Positions 28,326 through 36,591 of a stretch of DNA of 42,326 nt are shown piece by piece. The translations under genes were made by a program, and so were the position numbers. This DNA is from Alphaproteobacteria bacterium (GTDB taxonomy: Bacteria > Pseudomonadota > Alphaproteobacteria > Micropepsales > Micropepsaceae). The notes beneath the pieces are model-generated. The model ran no database searches. It was not told the DNA's origin and saw only the letters and a program-made list of their open reading frames with translations. Location: contig JAJPIX010000012.1 of NCBI GenBank assembly GCA_021324545.1, positions 1-42,326 on the forward strand. Reading direction: 5' to 3'. The number at the start of each line of letters is the position of its first letter. Positions within the stretch are counted from its first letter, which is position 1.

Positions 28326-28354
28326 GTGCTACGCCCGCCGTTTGAGCCTGTCAA
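28326..28354 (-). promoter_or_regulatory. Sigma-70-like promoter, minus strand
   Basis: On the minus strand TTGACA (28354-28349), a 17-bp spacer and TAGCAC (28331-28326). The -35 is perfect, the -10 weaker. It points at the 31-codon frame and, beyond a terminator, the MATE gene. Confidence 0.5.
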
Positions 28355-28557
28355 CTCGGGCAAGCGCAATCGCCGATCGATGTTGCGGCTTTCCCACGCA
28401 GCGGCGGAACTGCACGCGCATAAGGGCTCTTCCTTATGGTCCTGTCCCGAAACAGGGCAATCGGGGGTGTCTGGCGCGGATTTTCATAAGTAAAGCTCCG
28501 CATTTTCCTGGCCGGGATGGCCGTTTTATTTTCGCCGCCGAAATCGAGGCCCCATTC
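28355..28557. other. Non-coding stretch upstream of the PAS gene
   Basis: About 200 bp between the minus-strand promoter and the PAS gene. I see no convincing gene or repeat; it must include the promoter of the PAS gene, for which no clear hexamers were found. Confidence 0.4.
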
Positions 28558-29070
28558 ATGACAGCAATGCAAAACATGCAGTTCAATGAAGACGATCTGG
28601 AACCTTTGCACGAAGTTCTCGATTCCGTCTCCGAGCCGAAACATTTTGGCACGCGCCTCCTGGCCGACCTGTGGAGCGAGCGGGAAGGCGAGGACGGCTT
28701 CGTGATCGGCCGTGACGTGCCTTCGCGCCGGATCGCGCGCGTCATGCACAATCTGATGCTGCTGCAACCGATCGTCGAAGGCGGCCGCGTGAAAGACATG
28801 CGCGTGCGGATTGCCGGCGACACGCTGAACATGCGCTTCGGCGTCAACCCCACCGGCATGCTTCTTTCGGAGCTCTTCCCGGAAGAGGATTTCGCGCAAC
28901 ACCTCATCCGCACCAACCAGGTGCTGGACGAAAGCGTGCCGCTCATCCTGCGTTCCGAATTGCGGCGCGGCAGAGTGACCGAGCGGCGGCTGGAAATCGC
29001 GGTTCTGCCCGTCTGGAACGCCGGCCGCACCGAACGCTGGATTCTGGCGGGCGTTTTCTATTTCAACTGA
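28558..29070 (+). CDS. PAS-domain protein (PAS_5 family)
   Basis: A 170-residue protein fitting the alphaproteobacterial PAS_5 family (PF07310). It has no catalytic output domain. Segments FGTRLLADLWSEREGEDGFVIGRDVPSRR and RVRIAGDTLNMRFGVNPTGM (in parts) match the family pattern of a PAS core preceded by a helical N-terminus. Family members are abundant in this class and of mostly unknown role, with some linked to cell-envelope or cell-cycle signalling. ATG 28558 is followed by further in-frame ATGs at 28567 and 28576. Confidence 0.75.
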   Translation: MTAMQNMQFNEDDLEPLHEVLDSVSEPKHFGTRLLADLWSEREGEDGFVIGRDVPSRRIARVMHNLMLLQPIVEGGRVKDMRVRIAGDTLNMRFGVNPTGMLLSELFPEEDFAQHLIRTNQVLDESVPLILRSELRRGRVTERRLEIAVLPVWNAGRTERWILAGVFYFN

Positions 29071-29113
29071 CGGCGCCATTGGCTAGACAGGTTCCGCCGA
29101 AGCGGGACTGGCC

Positions 29114-30052
29114 GTGGTCTTGAACATCGCACATCGTGGCGGCGCGGGCTTGAGGCCCGAAAACACGCTCGCGGCCTTTCGCAATGCGGTCGCGCTGGGC
29201 TGCGACGGCGCCGAGCTCGATGTTCAGCTTTCGCGCGACGGGCAGGTTGTCGTCTATCATGATTTCCGCCTGAAGGCGGAGATCACGCGCGATTCCGCCG
29301 GCGCCTGGATTGCGCCGCGCGCGCCCTGCATCAAGGACCTTGCGCTGGCCGAGCTGCGCACATTCGACATCGGCCGCTGCAGGCCGGGCACGCGATACGC
29401 GCGCGAGCATCCCCGCCTTGAGCCGGTTGACGGCGAGCACATTCCGCTTCTGGCCGATGTGATTGCGGAAGCGAAAAAATCCCGCAAGCCATTCCGGCTT
29501 TTCGTGGAACTGAAGACCTCCTTTTCCAACCGCTCGATTTCGGCAAAGCCCGAAGCGCTCGCCGAGGCTGCCATCGCAGTCCTGAAAGCGCACGATTATC
29601 TGCATCAGACGATTCTGGTCGGCTTCGATTGGCCCGGGCTTCTGCATGCGAAGACGATCGCGCCGGACGTGCGCTGCTGGTTCACGACGCTGCCGCAAAG
29701 CTGGTTTGCGAAGGGCCGGCCGCCGGCGCAGGACGATCCGCCGCCGCGGCTTGCCCTTCAGGCGCTGCGCCACTGGGCGCGGCACGGGATTTCGCCCTGG
29801 GCCGCAGGTTATGACGCGGTGAAACATGGCGGCTCAATCCTGCGCGCGATCAAAGCGGCGGGCGGCGAAGGGTGGTTTCCCTATTATCGCGACGCAACGG
29901 ATGAGGCCGTGGCGCAGGCCAGGTCGCTGGGCCTTGACGTCGGCGCGTGGACGGTGAACGACCCGGCCGACATGCGGACGCTCGCCGCGCGCGGGCTTGA
30001 CGCCATCTGCACCGACCGGCCGGATGATCTTGCCGCATTGAATTTGCCATAG
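29114..30052 (+). CDS. Glycerophosphodiester phosphodiesterase
   Basis: A 312-residue GDPD-family TIM-barrel protein without a signal peptide, so likely cytoplasmic (UgpQ-like). It cleaves glycerophosphodiesters to glycerol-3-phosphate and alcohol. Catalytic and metal-binding residues are visible: His-Arg in NIAHRGGAGLRPENT, Glu-x-Asp in AELDVQLSRDG, and His in VVYHDF. C-terminal WTVNDPADMRTLAARGLDAI is characteristic. The GTG start at 29114 directly precedes the conserved strand; no better start is present. Confidence 0.92.
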   Translation: MVLNIAHRGGAGLRPENTLAAFRNAVALGCDGAELDVQLSRDGQVVVYHDFRLKAEITRDSAGAWIAPRAPCIKDLALAELRTFDIGRCRPGTRYAREHPRLEPVDGEHIPLLADVIAEAKKSRKPFRLFVELKTSFSNRSISAKPEALAEAAIAVLKAHDYLHQTILVGFDWPGLLHAKTIAPDVRCWFTTLPQSWFAKGRPPAQDDPPPRLALQALRHWARHGISPWAAGYDAVKHGGSILRAIKAAGGEGWFPYYRDATDEAVAQARSLGLDVGAWTVNDPADMRTLAARGLDAICTDRPDDLAALNLP

Positions 30053-30094
30053 GCGCGCCGGAGTTTTGCGGCCGGCCATCATTCGAGGGAATCC

Positions 30095-31183
30095 ATGCCT
30101 GCGCTTTTCGACAGCTACCGGCTGAAAGACGTCACGCTGAAGAATCGCATCGCCGTCTCGCCGATGTGCCAGTATTCGGCGGAAGACGGCTTCATCAACG
30201 ACTGGCATCTGGTGCATCTGGGTTCGCACGCCATTGGCGGGGCGGGCCTCATCATCGGCGAAGCCACGGCGGTGTCGCCGGAGGGGCGCATCTCGCCCGG
30301 CGATTCCGGAATCTGGAGCGACGCGCAAGCCGAACGCTGGCGGCCCGTCATCGCGTTCCTGAAAAAGCACGGCGCGGTGCCGGGACTTCAGATCGCGCAT
30401 GCGGGCCGCAAGGCATCTTCCAACAGGCCCTGGGAAGGCGACAATCACCTGCCGCCGGACGATCCGCGCGCCTGGGAACCGATCGGGCCGTCAGCCAATG
30501 CGTTCGGGGGCCATCTGACGCGCGTGCCGCACGCCATGACACGGGATGAGATCGCGCGCGTCCGCGGCGATTTCGTGGCTGCTGCCAGGCGGGCGCTGGC
30601 GGCCGGCTTCGAGTGGCTCGAGCTCCACTTCGCGCACGGATATCTGGCGCAGAGCTTTTTCTCGCCGATCGCCAACAGGCGCACGGACGAATATGGCGGA
30701 AGCTTCGAAAATCGCGCCCGGTTCCTCCTCGAAACATTCGCGGCTGTGCGCGCGGTGTGGCCGGAGCGCCTGCCGCTGACCGTGCGTCTGGGCATTTCCG
30801 ATTTTGTGGAAGGCAGTCACACGGTCGAGGAGTCCATCGAGCTGATCAGGCGCTTCAAGGCGCTCGGGCTCGACATGATCGACGTCAGCCTGGGCTTCAA
30901 TACGCCCGACATGTCCGGCATTCCCTGGGGGCCGGCGTTCATGGCGCCCTATGCCGAACGCATTCGCCGCGAAGCCGCAATCCCGACGGCGGCCGGCTGG
31001 TTCATTCGCGAACCGGCGCAGGCCGACCAGATCGTGCGCGAGGGCAAGGCGGACATCATCATGCTGGCGCATGCGATGCTGGACGACCCCAACTGGCCGT
31101 TTCATGCCGCCCGCGCGCTGCTGGGGCTGGAGGCGGCTAAAAAGGTGCTGGCCGTCCAATACGGCCACTGGGTCCGTAACTGA
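30095..31183 (+). CDS. NADH:flavin oxidoreductase, Old Yellow Enzyme family (YqjM-like)
   Basis: A 362-residue FMN-dependent ene-reductase, TIM barrel. KNRIAVSPMCQYSAEDG carries the YqjM-type Cys that tunes the flavin. QIAHAGRKAS is the FMN-contacting part, and ELHFAHGYLAQSFFSP with ANRRTDEYGGS has the substrate-binding His pair (HFAH for the usual HAAH). The C-terminal IMLAHAMLDDPNWP is typical. Members reduce activated alkenes such as enones; the physiological substrate is unknown. Co-directional with the phosphodiesterase gene 42 bp upstream. Confidence 0.93.
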   Translation: MPALFDSYRLKDVTLKNRIAVSPMCQYSAEDGFINDWHLVHLGSHAIGGAGLIIGEATAVSPEGRISPGDSGIWSDAQAERWRPVIAFLKKHGAVPGLQIAHAGRKASSNRPWEGDNHLPPDDPRAWEPIGPSANAFGGHLTRVPHAMTRDEIARVRGDFVAAARRALAAGFEWLELHFAHGYLAQSFFSPIANRRTDEYGGSFENRARFLLETFAAVRAVWPERLPLTVRLGISDFVEGSHTVEESIELIRRFKALGLDMIDVSLGFNTPDMSGIPWGPAFMAPYAERIRREAAIPTAAGWFIREPAQADQIVREGKADIIMLAHAMLDDPNWPFHAARALLGLEAAKKVLAVQYGHWVRN

Positions 31184-31190
31184 AACGGAA

Positions 31191-31216
31191 CGGGCGGGCC
31201 CGGAAAAGCCCGCCCG
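31191..31216. terminator. 9-bp GC hairpin between convergent genes
   Basis: CGGGCGGGC and GCCCGCCCG with an 8-base loop lie just after the OYE stop and before the end of the convergent membrane-protein gene. There is no T-run, so it may be a bidirectional, non-classical terminator. Confidence 0.55.
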
Positions 31217-31239
31217 CCGCAAATTCCCTGCAAATGCGC

Positions 31240-31668
31240 CTAGTCGGTTCCAGCGCGCCCCAGACCCAGATCGTGCTCGGCGGCGACGATGGAGATGGAG
31301 TATCCGGCGACCACGTCGAACAGCGACATCGCGACGATGAAAAAGAAGGGCGAGGTCGAAAAGCCCTTGAGCGTGATGAATTCCACGATGGCGACCACGA
31401 AGGTCAGCATCGAAAGGCCGTGATTGACGATCTCGCGCGAGCTGGTGCGCGTGGCCTTGATGACCTCGATGAACAGAAGCAGCAGCGCGAGAAGAATGAA
31501 GAAGTCGCCCAGCGTGAAGGTCCATTCATCGCCGGAGAACATGTGAATCTTCACGGCGCTCTGAGACAGAAAGGCTTCCATCGCGGCATGGCTCGCCACG
31601 CCATGTCCAAGAGCCATGATCGAGTAGAGGATCACGACAATCAAAAGCAGCGGAAACATGCGCAACAT
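31240..31668 (-). CDS. Small integral membrane protein, unknown
   Basis: A 142-residue protein with four hydrophobic segments: MFPLLLIVVILYSIMAL at the N-terminus, FFILLALLLLFIEVI, a segment with LSMLTFVVAIVEFITL, and FFFIVAMSLFDVVAGYSIS. GGGGAGAAGC precedes ATG 31668, which supports that start over an upstream one at 31701. It looks like the alphaproteobacterial membrane proteins of unknown function near envelope genes. No catalytic motif seen. Confidence 0.75.
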   Translation of the reverse strand: MLRMFPLLLIVVILYSIMALGHGVASHAAMEAFLSQSAVKIHMFSGDEWTFTLGDFFILLALLLLFIEVIKATRTSSREIVNHGLSMLTFVVAIVEFITLKGFSTSPFFFIVAMSLFDVVAGYSISIVAAEHDLGLGRAGTD

Positions 31669-31805
31669 GTGCTTCTCCCCAATGCGCTTTGGCCGAACCA
31701 AATGCCGAACGCATCATCGTATCATAATGGGGCAGAACTGGGGCTGAATTAACCCTGTTGGCGCTTCGCTTTGCGATTGAGATGTGGCGGAAAAGTGTCG
31801 AAAGA

Positions 31806-32129
31806 TCAGGCGGCCGTCTGCTGCGCGGCGCGCCGCAGGGCCGCGCGCTCCCGGAAAATCAGCCAGAGATTGCGAACGTAAACGACAAGGCCGCTGCCCT
31901 GACTGATGATGAACGGCCAGCTGTTGATCTCGATGGCATAAGCAAGCGACACGATCCCGCCGCCGATGCTGCAATACCAGAACGCCAGCGGAATCACGCT
32001 GCGGCCTTCCACCTCGCTCCGGAACCACTGGATGATGAAACGCGAAGCAAAAAGCGCCTGGCCCAGGAATCCGATCAGCAGCCAGATGTGGCCGCTGTTG
32101 TCGAGCCAGGTGAGTGCCAGCGTGAACAT
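31806..32129 (-). CDS. LAB_N (lipid-A biosynthesis N-terminal) domain membrane protein
   Basis: A 107-residue protein consisting only of the LAB_N domain (PF07578), with three hydrophobic segments. WLLIGFLGQALFASRFIIQWFRSE and the run SVIPLAFWYCSIGGGIVSLAYAI (in parts) match the domain. LAB_N belongs to the MtN3/SWEET-like transporter clan, so a role in moving a lipid-linked sugar across the membrane is plausible. The start directly abuts the GT2 stop, and the pair stands opposite two GT39 genes. Flippase activity is inferred. Confidence 0.88.
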   Translation of the reverse strand: MFTLALTWLDNSGHIWLLIGFLGQALFASRFIIQWFRSEVEGRSVIPLAFWYCSIGGGIVSLAYAIEINSWPFIISQGSGLVVYVRNLWLIFRERAALRRAAQQTAA

Positions 32130-32849
32130 TCAGATCTCCTTCGGCTCCACGGCGCCCTTGAACCGGCGCTGCAGCCAGCGCACGCCGATTGTATCGGAAA
32201 TTCCCACCAGCGCGCGCTGAAGATTGCCGTATTTGGACCGGCCGTGGGCGCGCGGGCGATGGTTCACGCTGACGAAGGCGACGTCGTATCCCTCGCGTTT
32301 CACAAGCGCGACGAGAAAGCGGTGCATGTGGTCGAAATAGGGAAGGGAGAGAAAGACGTCGCGGCGAAACGCCTTCAGCCCGCAGCCGGAATCCGCCGCG
32401 CCATCCTTGAGCATCCAGTTGCGGAATCCGTTGGCGAGAGCGGACGCCCACCTGCGGTCGGCGCGGTCCTGGCGCTGCTGCCGGACGCCCGAAACCATCG
32501 CGAGATCTTTTCCGCCGGCGCGCAGGGCGGCCAGCAGCCGCGGAATGTCCGCCGGATCGTTCTGCCCGTCGCCATCCATGGTGACGATGACGTCGCCTCT
32601 TGCCGCCTGCACGCCGGTGCGCACCGCGCGGCTCTGCCCGAAATTGCCGCCATGCTGCAGCACGCGCAGGCCCGGCAGCGACGGCCGCAACGCCAGCAGT
32701 TCCGCTATCGTGTTGTCGGTCGATCCGTCGTCCACGAAAATGAGTTCCGCGCTCTCGCCGGCGAGCGCTGCAGATGTCTCCCTGGCCAGCGAAGCGGCGT
32801 TTCCGGCCTCGTCCTTGACGGGCACCACGACAGAAAGCGCGACTCTCAT
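32130..32849 (-). CDS. Family 2 glycosyltransferase, dolichyl/undecaprenyl-phosphate sugar transferase type
   Basis: A 239-residue GT-A fold enzyme. VVPVKDEAGNAASLARE and IFVDDGSTDNT are the nucleotide-sugar motifs; TMDGDGQNDPADIP gives the DxD. It lacks the C-terminal membrane segments of ArnC/GtrB, so it may associate peripherally. It probably loads a sugar on undecaprenyl phosphate for the neighbouring GT39 enzymes. It abuts the LAB_N gene without a gap. The start at ATG 32849 gives MRVALSVVVPVKDE. Confidence 0.9.
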   Translation of the reverse strand: MRVALSVVVPVKDEAGNAASLARETSAALAGESAELIFVDDGSTDNTIAELLALRPSLPGLRVLQHGGNFGQSRAVRTGVQAARGDVIVTMDGDGQNDPADIPRLLAALRAGGKDLAMVSGVRQQRQDRADRRWASALANGFRNWMLKDGAADSGCGLKAFRRDVFLSLPYFDHMHRFLVALVKREGYDVAFVSVNHRPRAHGRSKYGNLQRALVGISDTIGVRWLQRRFKGAVEPKEI

Positions 32850-33056
32850 GCCGATATTCCGTTCGCTCCGGTCATGCCATAAGGATTGCCGCGCCGGGCG
32901 TCCTTCCTCTCCCGGGCAAGGGGCGAGGGCAGGCGGCCGAACGCGGCGCGGGCCTTATACAGGGCCGCGGCGGGGATAAACAGACCGTGCCGTCGAGATT
33001 CAAGTTGCCCGGCCTTCAGCCATGACCGCCGGAAAATTGTTGCAAGGGATGCCCAG

Positions 33057-34751
33057 ATGAACGCGGCAGCATTGCCCGATACGCCGGCCAAAGGGCTGCT
33101 TTCGCGGCTGGCGCGGCGGCCGCTTGCGACGCTGTTTCTGCTTTGCTTGGTGGCCTGGGTGCCGGGATTTTTTACCATGCCGCCGCTCGACCGCGACGAA
33201 AGCAGGTTCGCGCAGGCATCCAGGCAGATGGTTGAATCGGGCGATTATGTGGACATCCGCTTCAGCACCGCTTCACGCTATCGCAAGCCGGTCGGCATTT
33301 ACTGGATGCAGTCGGCCTCCACCTTGCTGTTCGGCAAGCCGCCCTACGATGCCATCTGGACCTATCGCGTTCCGTCGCTGATTGGCGCGTTTCTGGCGGT
33401 CGTCTTTGCCTTCTGGTGCATGCGCGCGTTTGCGCCGCCCGAAACCGCGCTGATCGGCGCGGCCTTCGTCGGGCTTACCGTATCGCTGCGGGCCGAAGCG
33501 CTGATCGCCAAAACAGACGCCGTGCTTCTGGCCACCATTCTCGGCGCGCAAGCGGTTCTTGTGCGGGCCTATCTGGCAGCGCGCATGCCGGGCCGCGCGC
33601 CGCCCACGCTTGGCATGGCGCTTGCCGGATGGGCGGCCTTCGGCATCGGCATCCTGGTCAAGGGACCCGTCATTGCCGCTGTGCTCGCTCTCGGAATCTG
33701 CGCCATCTCGATCTGGGATCGCGACTGGCGATGGCTCAGGTCGCTCCATTGGGGACCGGGCCTTGCGCTTGCCATTCTCATCTGCCTGCCCTGGGCCATT
33801 GCCATCGCATTTGTCAGCCATGGGCAATTCTATGAACAAGCGCTCGGCCATGATTTTGCGGCCAAGGTCATGGGCGGCCAGGAAACCCACGGCGCGCCGC
33901 CAGGCTATTATCTTCTGCTTGCAAGCCTCACGCTCTGGCCGGCGACGTTGGTTGCGGTTCCAGGCATCGGTTCCGCCATCGCCGACCGCAGGAATCCTGC
34001 CGTTCGATATCTTCTTGCCTGGGCCGGCGCCGCCTGGCTGATGTTCGAGCTCGTGCCCACCAAGCTGCCGCACTACATCCTTCCCGCCTATCCGGCCGTG
34101 GTGTTTCTGGGTGCGCTTTGGGCCATGCGCGCACCGCCGGCCGACGAACCCCGCTGGGCCAAGGTGTTGCGCATCATTGCGGCGGTACAGTTTGCGGCCG
34201 CGCTCCTGGCGCTGGCTTTGGCTCCGGTTCTTGCGCCGCATTATTTCGGCAGCGGCACGACCTGGTGGCTTGTGGCCGGCGCGGTTGCCGGAATGGCGCC
34301 GGGGATTGGCGCCATTGTCTTGCTGCTGCAACGGAAGAATCTGGCTGCGTGCATGAGTGCGGCCTGCGCGGCCCTCATATTTTTTCCGCTGCTGTGTTGG
34401 GGCGTGCCCGGACATCTGGATCGGATATGGGTCAGCCCAAGAGCGGCGGCGCTTGTGGCAAGGAATCGCCACCCGGGCGATCCGCCCGTCGTGCTGTCAG
34501 GTTATGTGGAGCCCAGTCTGGTCTTCCTTCTCGGAACGGGAACGCTGCTTGAGCCTCCGAAGGATGCGGGCACAACCGCCGCACGGCAGGGCGGCCTTGC
34601 GCTGGTTGAAGACCGGTCCAGACCTGTGTTCCTTGCACGGCTGACGGAGCTGGGGGCAACAGCCAAACCGGTCGATCAGCTTTCCGGAATCAACTACAGC
34701 CGTGGCCGGAAGGTTCACATCACCCTCTATCGCGTGACACCGGGCCGATGA
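33057..34751 (+). CDS. GT39-type membrane glycosyltransferase (ArnT-like)
   Basis: A 564-residue polytopic enzyme of the ArnT/PMT superfamily, which transfers sugar from polyprenyl phosphate on the periplasmic side. TMPPLDRDESRFAQASRQM has the catalytic Asp-Glu of the first loop, and RKPVGIYWMQS follows as in ArnT. About eleven hydrophobic segments and a C-terminal soluble part are present. ATG 33057 was chosen because translation upstream of it would run through non-conserved sequence. The stop overlaps the next gene (ATGA). Confidence 0.9.
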   Translation: MNAAALPDTPAKGLLSRLARRPLATLFLLCLVAWVPGFFTMPPLDRDESRFAQASRQMVESGDYVDIRFSTASRYRKPVGIYWMQSASTLLFGKPPYDAIWTYRVPSLIGAFLAVVFAFWCMRAFAPPETALIGAAFVGLTVSLRAEALIAKTDAVLLATILGAQAVLVRAYLAARMPGRAPPTLGMALAGWAAFGIGILVKGPVIAAVLALGICAISIWDRDWRWLRSLHWGPGLALAILICLPWAIAIAFVSHGQFYEQALGHDFAAKVMGGQETHGAPPGYYLLLASLTLWPATLVAVPGIGSAIADRRNPAVRYLLAWAGAAWLMFELVPTKLPHYILPAYPAVVFLGALWAMRAPPADEPRWAKVLRIIAAVQFAAALLALALAPVLAPHYFGSGTTWWLVAGAVAGMAPGIGAIVLLLQRKNLAACMSAACAALIFFPLLCWGVPGHLDRIWVSPRAAALVARNRHPGDPPVVLSGYVEPSLVFLLGTGTLLEPPKDAGTTAARQGGLALVEDRSRPVFLARLTELGATAKPVDQLSGINYSRGRKVHITLYRVTPGR

Positions 34752-36217
34752 ACGAACAGGAACGGCATCTTTACCGGCTGGCGCTGGCGATTGTTTTCGC
34801 CGTGACGGCGGTTCGCATCGCGGCCCTCGCCCTTTCGCCGCTGGAGCTTTATCCGGACGAGGCCCAGTACTGGTGGTGGGCGCAATCGCCCGACCTTGGC
34901 TATTTTTCCAAGCCGCCGATGATCGGCTGGATCGTCTGGGCGACCACGGCCATTTTCGGCAGCGCCGAATGGGCCATCCGGCTGGCTTCGCCCGTGATCC
35001 ACGCCGGCACGGCGCTCCTGCTTTTTGCCATCGGCCGGCGGGCCAGCGACGCCCGCACCGGGTTCTGGAGCAGCATCGCGTTCCTGACGCTTCCCGGCGT
35101 CTCCTATTCGAGCGTTCTGATTTCGACGGATGTTCCGCTTCTCTTCTTCTGGGCCCTGGCGCTCTACGCCTTCCAGCGCGCGCTCGAGGCCCGGAGCTGG
35201 AGATGGAGCATCCTTTGCGGTATCGCCCTTGGCCTGGGCATGCTTTCGAAATACGCAATGGCGTATTTCGCCATTTGCGCAATTCTGGCGGCCATCCTTC
35301 TGCCGGCCGCCCGCCGGGAGGTTTTCAGCCGGCACGGGCTGGCCGCCCTCGCGCTAGGGCTTGTCATTCTGTCGCCCAATATCTGGTGGAACGCGCACCA
35401 CCACTTCGCCACGGTCGGCCACACCGAAAGCAATGCCGACTGGAGCCGCGCCCATTTCAGTGTGCTGAACGCGCTGGGCTTCCTTGGAGGACAGTTCGGG
35501 GTCTTCGGGCCCCTGATGATGGCGGGCCTGCTCGCCGCCTTGTGGCGGCTGGCGCGGAGCCGCGAGACGAACCGGGCCGGCGTTTTCCTTTCGGCTTTCG
35601 TGCTGCCGCCCATCGTGATCATCACGATGCAGGCGTTCATCGCGGACGCGAATGCCAATTGGGCCGCAACCGCCTATATCGCAGCGGTGCCGCTTGCGGT
35701 GGGGGCGCTGCTGCGGTGGTGGAAAGGCGCGATTCTGTGGGCTTCGATGGCCCTTCACGGGGTCGTTCTGCTGGTGCTGTGCGCCATCCTGATCGCGCCT
35801 TCGGTGGCCGATGGATTGGGGCTTGGCAACGCGTTCAAGCGCATGGAAGGCTGGGGCGCACTCGGCAAGGCGGTCGCAAGCCGGGCGGCGGCAACGCCCT
35901 ATGACGCGATCGTCGCCGAAAACCGCAGCGTCGTTGCGGAACTGCTCTATTACGCGCGCCCGCGGCGTATCCCCATCCTTGTGTGGGACCGCGACCAGCG
36001 GATCCGCGACCATTTCCAGATGACGCTCCGGCTGACCCCGGCGAACGGCCGTCATGTCCTGCTTGTCCTTGAACCGGGTTCTGTGCCCGCCGTGCTGGCC
36101 ACATTCGACTCGAACCGGCCTCTGGGCACCGTCACAATTCCCGTTGGCGGTCATCGCACGCGCAAGATATCTCTGTACGATGCGTTTGGTTATGAAGGTC
36201 CACAGCCATCTCGCTGA
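34748..36217 (+). CDS. GT39-type membrane glycosyltransferase 2
   Basis: A 489-residue polytopic protein of the same superfamily. LYPDEAQYWWWAQSPDLGYFSKPP holds the Asp-Glu in the first periplasmic loop (given here in outline), followed by PPMIGWIV. About ten hydrophobic segments and a short soluble C-terminus follow. It overlaps the preceding GT39 gene by 4 bp. Two differing GT39 enzymes in one operon suggest two sequential or alternative sugar additions to one envelope acceptor. Confidence 0.9.
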   Translation: MNEQERHLYRLALAIVFAVTAVRIAALALSPLELYPDEAQYWWWAQSPDLGYFSKPPMIGWIVWATTAIFGSAEWAIRLASPVIHAGTALLLFAIGRRASDARTGFWSSIAFLTLPGVSYSSVLISTDVPLLFFWALALYAFQRALEARSWRWSILCGIALGLGMLSKYAMAYFAICAILAAILLPAARREVFSRHGLAALALGLVILSPNIWWNAHHHFATVGHTESNADWSRAHFSVLNALGFLGGQFGVFGPLMMAGLLAALWRLARSRETNRAGVFLSAFVLPPIVIITMQAFIADANANWAATAYIAAVPLAVGALLRWWKGAILWASMALHGVVLLVLCAILIAPSVADGLGLGNAFKRMEGWGALGKAVASRAAATPYDAIVAENRSVVAELLYYARPRRIPILVWDRDQRIRDHFQMTLRLTPANGRHVLLVLEPGSVPAVLATFDSNRPLGTVTIPVGGHRTRKISLYDAFGYEGPQPSR

Positions 36218-36251
36218 TGCTTCCTGAGTCAATCAACGCCATGTTGCGCGA

Positions 36252-36271
36252 AAAGCCAGCGGCTTTCTCTT
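36252..36271 (+). terminator. Probable terminator of the GT39 operon
   Basis: AAAGCC, AGC, GGCTTT, then CTCTT, 35 bp beyond the second GT39 stop. The stem is short and the T-run is interrupted, so this is a moderate call. Confidence 0.4.
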
Positions 36272-36591
36272 CGCATGTTGAATCATCTGCGGGAAAACTC
36301 AGGCGAGTGATCGCATGACGGCAAGCAGCTTCTTCTCGCGATGCTCTGAACGCGATGCGCGCTTTGGCGACTCTCGCGCCATGCAATACTTGCGCGTTCT
36401 TCAAGAATTCAGTGCATTTTCTTGGCGGTTTTATTGGAGAAAATCCGTCCTTCTTCAATACTCGCCTGCCTTGATTGACGGCTACACTTGACGAACGGGC
36501 AAAGTTCCATAAATTCGACTCGCTGTTGTGCCGTTTATAGGAAGCCGCTGGGGTGTTCCGAGGCACAATATCGGAGCAACACGAGACCACA
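36272..36591 (+). promoter_or_regulatory. Leader region of the kamA cluster
   Basis: About 320 bp without a convincing gene and less GC-rich than its surroundings. TTGACG near 36490 with ATAAAT about 16 bp further on is a possible promoter for the radical SAM gene. No other structure stood out. Confidence 0.4.
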
